Shown here: piece by piece, positions 1-13,048 of the stretch | How the letters are laid out: every line of letters begins with the position of its first letter | Position numbering within the stretch: the first letter of the stretch is position 1 | Origin: Elgaria multicarinata webbii | Lineage: Eukaryota; Chordata; Lepidosauria; Squamata; Anguidae | Direction: 5' to 3' | NCBI RefSeq assembly: GCF_023053635.1 | Contig: NC_086173.1 | Span: forward strand, 142,137,197-142,201,196 | DNA length: 64,000 bases | The notes under the pieces: generated by a model | Seen by the model: only the letters and a program-made list of their open reading frames with translations | The model's database searches: none | What the model was told of the DNA's origin: nothing | Translations under genes and position numbers: made by a program

Positions 1-508
1 TCAAAATAAGTATAGGATTGTGCCCCAAAGAAAGTAAATATTTATAGATCTTGCTGAAAAACGTGTTCTTTGGATGGTTGTTAGGTATATTTCATTTCAT
101 GTTTGGGTAATTTTCTTGAACTGATATCCAAGGAATTAAGGAGAAGGGCAGATACTGCTGTAGAAAAGAGTTGACAAGGTTTGTAGCAGTAATTTGTAGC
201 AACAGGTTTTAGAAGCAGGAAGAAAAAGTAATGTTAGAGCATGTTAATGGGTTATTTTAAAATGTTGTTTGTGGTTTATCGACAGTGGATATTAATATCA
301 TTAGGGACTAGAACAGTATAAGCAGGAATGGAGATGTCACTTTTGTATGCTGAAGTTAAATGGACGGCTAAACCTGCATTGGAAAGGGTTGCGCCCTAGC
401 AATTTTAACCACCCTCCCTCTGCCCTTCAGCAGCTTCATGATTTTGCGTGGCCCATTTGTTGGGAGCCAATGTCATCAACGTAACCGCATCTGTTTACTT
501 TTTTCCAG
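1..508 (+). other. ACOX2 intron, nothing recognised
   Basis: Part of the intron preceding the first visible exon. The opening 25 bases contain ATAGGATTGTGCCCCAAA, also present at 27276-27290, suggesting a repeat remnant. No other feature was recognised. Confidence 0.4.
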
Positions 509-660
509 GGCTCTTGGTGTTGATTTGGCATTTGGCGTACACCGGGTCTTTATGATAAGCATTTTGGGGTTGGGCACGGATGAACAGATCGCCAAGTGGA
601 TCCCCTTAGCCAAAAAGCTTTACATCTTAGGAACCTATGCTCAGACTGAACTGGGACATG
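509..660 (+). CDS. ACOX2: ACOX2 exon (first in window)
   Basis: The acceptor is a pyrimidine run ending CCAG at 505-508 and the donor is GTAAGT at 661. It starts inside a codon (two bases come from the missing upstream exon) and encodes [14 protein letters not shown] through [10 protein letters not shown]. Confidence 0.95.
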
Positions 661-3600
661 GTAAGTTTCCTAGGCTCGCCTGTTATAGCTCTGAAGTCCT
701 ATGAGCAAGAGAAGCTTTAGGGCCTAGAAATCATAGCGTATGCACCCTCAAGGTCTGCACATGCCCAGTAAAGAGAAGCTGATAGAGGCCAGGCAGAAAG
801 GAGTGGGGGTGGGGGGTTTCCCACCCTGCCCCAGGTAATTACAAGGGCTCCCAGAAAACCTGCCCTGTTCTGTGCATACACTTGTTTTTAACTGATTTCT
901 GTGAGAGTGGAGCATGCTTCCAGAAAGGAGGAGCCGGGCCAAATCCTGCAGAGAGCCCAACTGGGGATCTACAGAATCTACTAGTGGCCTTGTAATATTC
1001 TGCCTTTTTGTGTGTGTGTGTGTCTCCTTGCCTTTTTGTTGTGAAGGAACGTATCTTCGGGGTTTGCAGACAAGAGCCACTTTTGATGTTGCCACTCAGG
1101 AGTTTATTCTCAACACGCCAAATGTCGCTGCCATGAAATGGTGGCCAGGAGATTGTAAGTAACCAATGTGCTGCTAGCCTTTTGGTTCATTTTTCCCCCT
1201 TGGGTTGTTTCCCCAGGTCCCTAAAACGTAGTTTAACTAAGTATTAGAAATGTCTAAGTGGAACATTGTAGACGGAATCATTCAGAGATCATAGAGAGCT
1301 GGGATGACCAACAGGTGAATTCTTCAGGTCTGTTCCCAAGCCCCTAGAATCGTAGAATAGTAGTCAGAAGGGGCCTACAAGGCCATCAAGTCCACCCCCC
1401 TGCTCAATGCAGGAATCCACCCTAAAGCATACTTGACAGATGGTTGTCCAGCTGTCTCCTGAATGCCTCTAGTGTGGGAGAGCCCACAACCTTCCTAGGT
1501 CATTGGTTCCATTGCCGTACTGCTCTAATAGTCAGGAAGTTTTTCCTGATGTCCAACCGGAATCTGGCTTCCTGTAACTTGAGCCCATTATTCCGTGTCC
1601 TGCACTCTGGGAGGATCGAGAAGAGGTCCTGGCCCTCCTCTGTGTGATAACTTTTCAAGTATTTGAAGAGTGCTGTCATGCCCTGCCCTGGGTCCCATCT
1701 TCCTCACCACCATTTTGAATGACAGCTGCAATGGTTAAGGCAGAACTGCTGATGTCAAGCTAGGTCTGAAAATGTTGGTTAGCTTTTCAAATCAGTGGTG
1801 TCTTCTTTTCTTCCCCTGCCTTGCCCCTTGCAGTGGGACGAACAGCGACTCATGCTGTTGTCTTTGCTCAGCTTTACCTAAAAGGAAAGTGCTATGGCAT
1901 GCATCCCTTCTTCCTGCAGATCCGCAGCCTACGAGATCATTCTCCAGCACCAGGTGATTTCTTCCAGAGGTTCTTGAGGGGACTCATCTGCTGTGTGCTT
2001 TGTTTCAACCTCCCCAATGTTGGGTGTTAACTTCCAGGGACTTGAGTATCTTAGGATGCTGGGTTCTGTGCCTAAACCCCATTTCTGTGTTTGTATAGTG
2101 TGACTGCAGAACGTTCTGCAGAATACCGTAACGTTTGGTTATAAACTACCCTTGCAAAATGCATCCAACACTTGCCCCCATGGAGTGGCTTCATATTTTG
2201 GCACTCATTTCCAATAAAGTCACGGTTGCATTCAAAATATATTATGCTGATTTTGCAAAATGTCAAATATTATAAGAATTTATGATTGTGAAATATCTGT
2301 ATTTATATACTGCTTTCAGTGTTAAAAGTTACCATATGTGGGAGAAGGGGAGGGCATGGAGCCGTACCACATGCTTTGTCCTCACTTGTCATAGAATCGT
2401 AGAGTTGGAAGGAGCCTATAAGGCCATCAAGTCCAACCCCCTGCTCAATGCATGACTCCACCTTAAAGCATACCTGACAGATGGTTGTCCAGGAAAGGAT
2501 TCTGAGAGTCCTACATTCCAAATGTCTTCTAGCAGCAGGAACCAGCATAACTTATTATTTATGAAAAAAAATCTAAAATGCCACCACAGCATCAATTGAG
2601 CACTATTTTTATCTGAGGGAATGTTAGAGAGTGAAGACAGAAGAGCCTGTAGATTGTAAGCCTATGTGGCAGGGTCTTGCTATTTACTGTTTTACTCTGT
2701 ACAGCACCATGTACATTGATGGTGCTATATAAATAAATAAATAATAATAATAATAATAATCTAGTAGTGTTTCAGCTTGGCTTGAGGGAAGGGGAAATCT
2801 GGCTTTCTGTCCCCCTCATCCCCGCACCTTGAACTTATTGATACTTGTTGTGTTAATAATACTTTTGTGTAAACCCCTTTGCGAGGCTTACCTGAAAGAC
2901 AGTATATAAATATCACGAACAAAAATAGAAAGTCCATGTCCGCCAACTCACAATCTATAAAATCATGTCATTAAAGGAGTTGGGAGTTGAAAAGGAAGGT
3001 GAACATTTGCACAAACTGAGGGGGAATGAATAAAAGAAAAGAAAAAAAAGAATCCAATAATTCAATAATTAACCTAGGAATAGGAAGGAACAGAAGTCAA
3101 ATAGGAGAAGGAGTGATGGGGAAGAGGAGCTGGCAATTATTTCTTAAAGTTAGAAATAGGAATTCATCCCAATAGTTAAAAGGAGATAATTCCATACATA
3201 AGGAGACAAAACAGGAATGGGGTAGAGATTTACCAAGAAGTTTCATTTTTGATGAAAGGGAAGACAGCGGGGAATAGAGTGAAAGCAACAAAGGAAGTGA
3301 GGCAGGTGGCTACTAGGAGGAGGGCTTTCTCCGCTGTGGCACCCCGGTTGTGGAATGAGCTCCCCAGAGAGGTCCGCCTGGCACCTACACTGTACTCCTT
3401 TCGTCGCCAGCTGAAGACCTTTTTATTCTCTCAGTATTTTAACACTTAATTTTAACCTAAATTTAAATTTTACTGCTCTAACTCTGTATTTTAATCTTAT
3501 ATCAATTCTGCTGCATGGTTTTATCCTGGTTGTGTTTTTTATACTGTATTTTGTAATTGTGCTTTTAACCTGTTGGTTGTTTTAATTTTTGTGAACCGCC

Positions 3601-6600
3601 CAGAGAGCTTTGGCTACTGGGTGGTATAAAAATGTAATAAATAAATAAATAAATAAATAAATAAATATTAAAGCATGGGTTCATTAAAAATTAAGCCTGC
3701 AATTATACACCCACTTACCTGGATGTAAGCCACATTGTTTACTTCTTGCACTTACTTCTGGGTAAACAGGTATAGCATTGCACTTTAAGAGAAGGAACCT
3801 TTCCTCAAGCATCTTGGTTCTCAAAAAGAGTCCTCAAACTGTCATGTTTCACCTTCATTAACCGGCAAGCGTGTGGTCTCAAAAGATCCCCAGCTTTTCG
3901 TCCTGCTTCCTACGTTGCCTCCGTTGAAACCATTCCCAAAGCTCAGGCTCCAGGCCTTTTTTCTTTAGCAATCGTGGATCTGACACGCTTAATGCAGCAT
4001 AGTGAAGCAAGGAGGTCAAAGGTACGAGAGTAGATTACAGTGCAGATAAGGGGACGTAAGTCACTTTAAATGTTTTTTTTTTGTATGCTTGTTTTGTTCC
4101 TCAGGAGTGACTGTCGGGGATATTGGCCCCAAAATGAGCTTCGAGAATATTGACAACGGCTTTCTCATTCTGAAGAATGTTCGGGTTCCGAGGGAAAACA
4201 TGCTGGCCAAATTCTCTCAGGTACGCCTGGCAGAGAGAAGCAAACAGGTTTATCAGGTTTTAGCTGCAGAACAGCAAGGGCCCCTAGTGGTTTTCACATG
4301 CATGGAATTTCACATGAAATCTATTCCCTGGTAGAGAATGTTGAGAACTTTCATGAGCTTTCTTTCTTTCCTTCTCTTACTTAAAATGAAAACGGGAGAC
4401 TAGTCCTCATGATTGTGGGTAAATATTTGGAATCCTGCTAGCAACATCTGCAGAAGCTTCAAATGTTCAAGATTCTGAACGCTGAAAGCCCTGCCTCTCA
4501 TTCTTCAGTCACATTCCCTTATCTACATAATTTTACTGCCTGTAATCTATTCTCGTACCTTTGCCCTCCATGCTTTACTATTCCTTGCCAAAAAAAACCA
4601 AAAACCCTAGCTTTTACAAAACCCCAGTATCGGCTTCAGAATAAATAAATTGCACCGTTTATGCAAATAATAGATCAAAACAAATTTAGTTTACTTGCAA
4701 GTTTAATTTTTTGGTCGTAAAGCATTATGAATCCTCCTACCTGTAGGACTGATTGATGCTATGTTTTTTACTCAAACTATTACTCCTGTGAATGATTGCT
4801 GAGCCTAAGATAATGTATAACACTGGCAAGTTGCTTCCCTGTGAACTGTATGCTGCAGAAAGAGGGTGTGTTTGACATAAAGATTGTATGTTTTTATGAG
4901 TATACAGCTGCTTAGGAAAGCGATGCCTAGACTGAAAAATTCTGCACCATAGACTGTGGCTGTGTTCGGACAACACAATAAACAGTGGTGGGTTAATAGT
5001 CAACTCCATGGTTGATTATCAAGGGGTACCATGATTATAATCAACTGTGGTGTGGATTAAGGCCAGTGTCGAGTTGACTATTAGTCAGTAGTGTGTTTGA
5101 TTGACAAGTCCCCCCTCTCCTCCAGTCCTCCAGCTGGTATCCCATCAGCCATTGCAAGTTCTGCCAGCTGGACTAGAGTGGCAGACGCTTTGGTTGCTCT
5201 TGCCAGGGGACTCTGTAGTCACCAAAAATAACCAATTGTGTGTGACGAAATAGTCAACAGTGCCCGACACACAACATGATAACCAACAATTGTTCAAATA
5301 ATCAACTCTGCACAGCATTGGTTATTTGTGTTGGTTATTTTGTCCGAATAACCAACCATGGTGTGAAAAAGTCCCAACAGGTGACACAATAACCCACCAT
5401 TAACTATTTAACCCACCGTTGGTTATTGTGTCATCTGAACCCAGATACAGACTGGATACATACACCTTTAAATCCCAGCTATAATTGTAGTGATTTCCCC
5501 ATATGTGCTTCCCAAGCATTGTCTTTATTGGAAGGGTTCCATGTTCCTTGCTGTCAGTCATTCACTGAAACAGGCAAATCAAAGACAAATTCCATAGGGT
5601 TAACTTAGAGGATTTTGCTCTCTCATAATGCATTTCCTTTCCCACCCCCATTATATTTTCTAAATTCCAGGTTCTTCCAGATGGCCAATATGTGAAACAA
5701 GGAGCTGAGAAGATTAACTACTTGACTATGATTGTAGTTCGTGTGGCCATACTTCGGGATGAAATTGTCCCCGCTCTGATGAAGGCCTGCACCATCGCCA
5801 TCCGATATTCTGTGGTGCGCCGGCAGTCTGAGTTAACGCCCGGGTATGACATGAAAAAAAGGGACTGGCTCCAGTTGGGGATACAAAATAGATCTTCTTT
5901 TGCTATTTTTATCATTGCTTTCCCCCTTTCACACAAGCTGCCCTTCGTTTTGATGCCAAGTATTTTTCTCTTCCCCCTTTCAAATCCTTCCCCCTACTAA
6001 GGTAGGCAGTAGGGCAGGTGCGCTCCGCACCAAAAATCCAAGGGTCTGACGGTGTGCCGACGGAGCTCTGAACTTTCGGTGCGGAGCTCAATCTCATTTT
6101 CAGATAACCACTTCATTGTAAGCTATGGCAATTAACCAAAATGCTTACAGCTCTGTCATTAAGGAGGGATATAGCCATTCCAAGTTTGAATCAGATCCCT
6201 TCATCCATTACTTTTTTTTAATCCCCTCAAACCCACTCACATACACCCCTGATTCTGCATTAATTCAACCCTGATGCACAACTGTGCATCAACAAAGTAA
6301 AGGATAAAATCCCCCCCCCCCCCGGCCGCCAAATGTACAGTGGTGAATTAATGCAGAATTTTAAAACTGGAAATTTTAAAAATACCTAAAAATCAAGGGA
6401 TAAAGGGAACTGCTTCAAATTTGGCATGCCTAAATCCCTACTTAAGAGCTATCATGCTGCCAAGTGGGGTGCTGCAAGGTTCCATCCTGTCCTCCATGTT
6501 TTTTAACATCTACATGAAACTGCTGGGGAGATCATCCGGAGGTTTGGGCTGAAGTGTCATCAGTATGCAGATGATACTCAACGCTACCTCTTGTTTCTGC

Positions 6601-8373
6601 CTGTATATCCCAGGGAGGCTGTGAAACTCTTGAACGGTCTGGAAGTTGTTTGGGGATGGATGAAGATGAACTAACTGGAATTTAATCCAGACAAGTTCCC
6701 AACCTACAGTACTTCCAACTACTCTGGATGAAGGTTTACAACTAGTCTTAGATAGGTTTATACTCCCCCTAAAAGGCTAAGTGCAAAGTTCTGGACCTTG
6801 GGCTAGTTGGGAAAGCTCTGGTGACCAGGTGTTTAGGCTGGTATGTCAGCTGCTGCCCTATCTAAAGAGAATGGGCCTTGCCTCAGTTTTCCACGCACTA
6901 GTGATGTCCAGGCCGGATTACTATAATTCATTGTATGTGGGGCTCCCTTTGAAGACAGTCTGGAAACTTCAACTGGTTCAGAAGGTAGCCACCTGAGGTT
7001 TGATGGGGGTGAGATGGTATGCCTTTATTTAGGGTGACCATATGGAAAGGGGGACTGGACTCCTGTATCTTTAACAGTTGTGTAGAAAAGGGAAATTCAG
7101 CAGGTGTCATTTGTAGGCATGCAGCACCTGGTGAAATTCCCTCTTCATCACAACATTTAAAGCGGCAGGAGCCCTGCCCTCTTTTGTATCTGGTCAAGAG
7201 GGGAGGGCTCCTGCAGGTTTAACTGTTGTGTTGAAGAGGGAATTTCACCAAGCATTGCATGCATACAAATGACACCTGCTGAAATTCCCTTTTCCCTACA
7301 ATGGTTAAAGATACAGGAGCCCTGTCCTCCTTTCCATATGGTCACCCTTCTTTATTGTGTTGATTACTGTATCATATCAATGTATGAGGAACTAGGTTAG
7401 GGAGTTGGGGTAGCTGACAGGAATATAACTCAGTGGCACTTGAAATAGTTACCAGTGTGTTTCTCAGCCCAAATAAAATTCTGTCTTAGACTTTTAAAGC
7501 CTTAAATGGTTTAGGACCAAATTACTTGAAGGGCTGCCTTTCTACACTGTCCCCACACCTCTGGAATAGGTTGCCATAGGGATTCCACCAGGTCCCATCA
7601 TTGCAGGCTTTTAGGGAGGCCCTGAAGATGTACTTTTCCCCTGATTATGTTTTACTGGACTGTTCTGGTTTGTAGCTGGAATTGTGAGGCAATCTTTTAG
7701 TACTGTCTAGGCCAGATGTTAAATTGCTGGCATTCGTTGTTTTAATGAATTGTTGCTGTTAAGCATTGTACCAGCTTTTATTATATGAGATTTTATTGTT
7801 GTAAGCTACCTTAAGAAGGCTCTTGCCCTGAAAGGTGGCCGAGAAATATTTTAAATGTATAAATAAATATTTACGTCTGTGCTGGCAAATGATTGCCATT
7901 TGTCTTCGATAACCAATAACATTTCTTTCCCTTAGTGAGCCAGAGCCAAAGATCCTAGACTACCAGACTCAGCAACAGAAGCTCCTTCCTCAGCTTGCGA
8001 CTGCCTATGCCTTTCACTTTGTTTGTGACTATCTGCAGGATGTCTTCAACAAGGGCTACGCAGCCACTAAAAAAAGCGATTTTGACTTGCTTCCAGAGGT
8101 AACATAAAGGAGAAAAACAATGTATCTTCAGGCCTTTAGAAAACAGAATAAGAATTATCACCCATTTCAGGTGGGGGCAATAAATCACTGACAGTGGGAT
8201 CCCATACATGTTTACCCAGAAGTAAGTGCCGTTGGGTTCAGCAGACCTTACTCCCAGGTAAGCGTCTATTAGATTAAAGCCTGAGCTATGTCTGTGCTGC
8301 TCATGAGTTTTCATCAGAATCTAGAAATATTAGGGCTGACCCACGGTATTTTGCTGCTTGAGGAGAAATACAA

Positions 8374-8440
<67 letters not shown>

Positions 8441-11400
8441 TACCATTCCAGATACAGAAGCCGATTGGATGGTCAGTTGAATCTGTCTTCCATGCTGGCA
8501 ATGGGACAACGTCCTCCATCATACATGAAGGCCACAGACTACCTTGAGGGGTGTTGGGCTGCCCATGTAGTGCACAGAGCTCCATCCTCCACCTTGCTGC
8601 TCCTCCTCACCTAATCACAGGGCTGGTTTTGGTTTGGTTTGGTTTTAAAAAAACACTGTGGTGTTTTGTTTTGTTTTTTAAAGGAGGATGTCATAGTTGT
8701 TTCGGTGGCAGAATTAATTTTGAAAGCAGGACAACAATATGAACAAACTGGTTTCTAAATCTGTTGCAGAGTAAATTGTTTTATGGGTGTTTGTTAGTTT
8801 TTAATTAGAACTAGGGGTAATACAGGCATGTAGGGTGACCACATGGAAAGGAGGACAGGGCTCCTGTATCTTTAACAGTTGTATAGAAACGGGAATTTCT
8901 GCAGGTGTCATTTGTATATATGCAGAACCTGGTGGAATTCCCTCTTCAGCACAATAGTTAAACTGCAGGAGCCCTGCCCTCTTTAGCTAGAGTAACTAGA
9001 TACAAAAGAAGGCAGGGCTCCTGCGATTTAAACTGTTGTGATGAAGAGGGAATTTCACCAGGTGCTGCATGCCTACAAATGACATCTGCTGAAATTCCCT
9101 TTTTCAATTCAACTGTTAAAGATACAGGAGCCCTGTCCTCCTTTCCATTTGGTCACCCTACAGGCATGCATATGCATTTTGTGATGTCTTATTGCTGGAG
9201 GACTTGCAGGTGAATGTGTGTGAATTGCCTAAGAAATGGTAATTATGTTTGAGGGAATGTGAGATGGTATAACAGTGCTGTGGCATAATTTCTACTCATC
9301 CCTTGATATTTCATTACTCAACTGACGAAACTAATGTGGGAACTCTGTTAGAACAAAGCCAGGCATGCAGAAAAGCAGTGTGGTGTGTTCCTTTGGGACT
9401 GTACCACTTCAAACTCGCTGTAGAAGTGGTATGCCTTACTGCCACCCCACACTTTAAAGAATATATATTCTCACTAGATGTAGAAAGCTTGACTGAAACC
9501 CTTTCCCCTGAGGTGTTACTTCTTCATGTGCAGGGATCATTTAAACTGCAATCCAAAGCGATACAATTTCAGCAGGACTGTAATAGGTGGTTTCTCCAGG
9601 TTTGATCTGTGGTTTCGGTGTACAGTCATACATTGGCTTATTTTGCAAACACAAACCACAAGATTGCCAACAACTGGCCATGATCCAGTCAATGTCAACC
9701 GCTTTTAAATCTCACTGATGTCCTGTATGGATGCTGCTAATAAAACTTAGCCTTAATCATAATACAATGATACTTGGCCTTTAAAAAAAAAGAAAAGAAA
9801 GTCATATTGATTTCAGTGGGAGTATTAAGTGTGTGTTTGACTCTCTCCCATAGGAATCAATGGGACTTGAACCAGCTACAGTTAAGCACTGTATATATTT
9901 ATCTTGTAAACTATCCCAAAACCTCACAGCAGATAATACTACCGCACACATTAAAAATGATCCGTGAATATATAAGGTATTTAGGAGAGTGGTATGAAAG
10001 AATATAAATCTATATAAAATTACATTTTGTTGATGCAAGAGAGAATCTGTACCAGTTAGAGTCCACTGCAAGCTCTTTTTATACTTTCTTGGATTCTTCA
10101 CCAATCCTCACAGAAATGCTGAAAAGTCAGGAGTGACATTGGCTACCCAATTTAGGGCTTTTCTGTTAAGTCAGCCTATATAGGTACATTTTACAGGAGC
10201 TCTGTGAAGTCTGGTGCAATATATTTAAATATTGGGCTCAATTTGGGTTACATATCTTTTTTGCTCTTTTCTTCTCCCTCAGTGTAGTAGTCTAAACAAG
10301 TGTTTTCGTATGTTTGAATTTCTGCAGGGGTCACTGAAGAAGACACCCTGGTGTCGAAACGTGTTTGACCTGCTTTTTAATTCTTTGTTTTCGGTATTCT
10401 TGCATAACATTGATGCTATCAGATGTATACAGCAGATGCTATTGCACTTTAGAAGTTTGATACAGTTGTTGAATTGTTTGTATGTGTAAAAACTTTGTTA
10501 AAACTGTCTTCTTCCTTAACCCTGTGTATTTGGAAGTCCTTATGTAACACCAATCTTTCTGCCTTCTTTGCAGCTCCATGCACTTGCTTCAGGCATTAAA
10601 GTGATTGTTACCGACTACTGTTCAGCCGGAGTGGAGGTGTGTCGGAGAGCTTGTGGCGGACACGGGTACTCTCTTCTCAGTGGCCTTCCTTCCTTATACA
10701 CAAGACTGGTTGCCTCTTGCACTTACGAGGGGGAAAACACTGTTCTTCTTCTGCAAACAGCCAGGTAAGATCACTGAAAATGCATCCTAGTCCAGCCTCT
10801 GGGGCCTCACCAATGCCAGATGTTGAGCTTCATCCCACGTACCTGTTTCCCTCGAATTATCCCTACAGTGCTAAGCTGTCGGCATTGTTGTTGCTACGGG
10901 GTGGCAAGATCCTTTGTATATCAGGAAGTGGGTTTAAGGGGGGAAATGTAAAAAAAAATCATTAAGAATCAACGGATGACCCAATCCGATTCAAATTTGG
11001 TATGCTTACAGCTCTCCTTAATATCTATTACTGTGCCAATTTTGAAGACTTTATCTTTAAAGCTTACACAGATGTAAGCATTTGTTTAATTCATATCAAA
11101 TCCTGCTCCTGCGCCCCAGTGGCCGCTCGGATGATATGCTCGAAATCTAGTATACAGCGAGTCTTTTGCTTTTATAGCACAATGAAAGCAGGATGCATGG
11201 GAGTACTTCACACAAAAAGCAGATTATAAGGTGGAAAACTTCGGAGTCCTCTGCATGCAATTCGCAGTGATTGCACAGGATAACGCTGGTGTGATAAAGC
11301 TCTTAGAGAAACCAAAAGTTTTCCCACGGTACATTTCACAAACAATTCTCCAATTCTATATTGTTGCTCTTTTTGGTGCTGGTGGTGAAAATTCCACAGG

Positions 11401-12997
11401 AGGAATACGTGTTTCTACGGATTATCAAGTGAAGTGCTTAAGACTTCCAAATTCTGCAGTGGGAACCTTCACATCCAACAACTAGAATACATTTACATCT
11501 TTGTTTTATGTGTTCACAGTCATTCATTTAGAGCAATGAAGCTTCTGATGCTGGTGTGCTGAGCTGGGGTCATTGACACGGAATGTTCAGCAACATTCCA
11601 ACTCTTCAGGTGCCCAAACTACCAGAATATTTGCAGTGCAGCTTCTATGAGGGAAAGGAAAGCTGTCAGTTTGGCTGAAACATAAAAGCCCTTACAAGCT
11701 TGAGGAGCATAAAGATTTTTTTTTTCTTGTTGTGGCTGGAGAATGAAATTAGGATTAAGAACAATAGTGTTGCAGCAATAGGTATGCGAGGAGGTGGAAG
11801 ACAAAACCCTAGATTGTGGACTTCTCAATTATTTCTGAAACACTTTTCTCTCTTGCAGAAGTTGACCATAAATATTCTGGGGGGGGGGGTTCCAAAACAA
11901 ACAAGGACTATAAAGTACCCCCTTCTTTTACGCACCAAAACACAGTTGCTGAAGATTTTCCATTAGAGTACTATACTATTGTCATAGCCATTCTTAAATG
12001 TCCATTCACCAGCTCTGCTGCCAATTAATTATCCAGGTATCTACAGGTGTTATGCTCAAACAGTGTATAAGAACACATGTGAGGGGGAGGAGGTCAGACA
12101 CATTGGCCCCAATCCCAGCGTCTCTGCATGTGCCAGCCCCGCTCTCTCAGTCCCCAACCTTCCTGTGTTGAGGGAGATAATCTGAAGGGTGGTTCTACTC
12201 ATGTTTGCTTGAATGTGAGTAGAAGCCTTTGTTCAATCTGGAACCCTGATAAAGCAGGGTTCCCGACCACATGGTGGGTTCTACTTGTGTTCAAGTGACA
12301 TGAGAAGAAGCTTCAGGCCTTCCTGCTTAACAAAGGAAGGTCAGGCACTGTGGACATGGAGGTGGGAACATTGGGAATTGACCCACATGCCCTGCCCTCT
12401 GCCTCTGATACACGTTGATATACCCTGTTCAGGCACAATGCATTTTTACGTGCGTTCCTACTTTTTACAGCTGAAAAGAATGTTTTAAAACAAGATCTCT
12501 GGATCAGAGAAAGATCTGTGGTTAAGAATGTGTCTCAGTTTTCTTTTTCTTTGTCCTTAGGTTTCTGATCAAATGCTATGGGGTGGCACACAGTGGCCAC
12601 CCTGTTCCTTCATCAGTTGCCTACTTGTCTTCCAAAAGCTTTGGAAAATGCCGAGCCCAGGAAAAGAGAGACTTCCTAAATCCTGATGTTTACGCTGATG
12701 CTTATAGGCACAGAGCTTTCAGGTTGGCATAAAGACACTGGAGCCCAGCATTTTACTTGTGTGTGTGTATGAGTGCGCCTGTGTTTGTTTGGCTTTATAG
12801 CAGGGAGGCAGATTTTTCAGCCTGAGAGGTGCATTCAAACTCCAGAAGCTCTTGAAGGGCGTATTCCATACATGATGGGACTTGAGGAGAAGAGGTGGAT
12901 CTTTTAGGAGTGCTTGGCTCAAGCCATTAGGGCATTAAACACAGCCTCTTATGCTGAGCCTAGAAGGTAGGGGTAAGGGCCTCCTGCCCTTGCCCCC

Positions 12998-13048
<51 letters not shown>

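Noticed and set aside
8288-8614. ORFs through CT/CA repeats, and similar ones at 21 and 23 kb
   Set aside because: Pure microsatellite translation.
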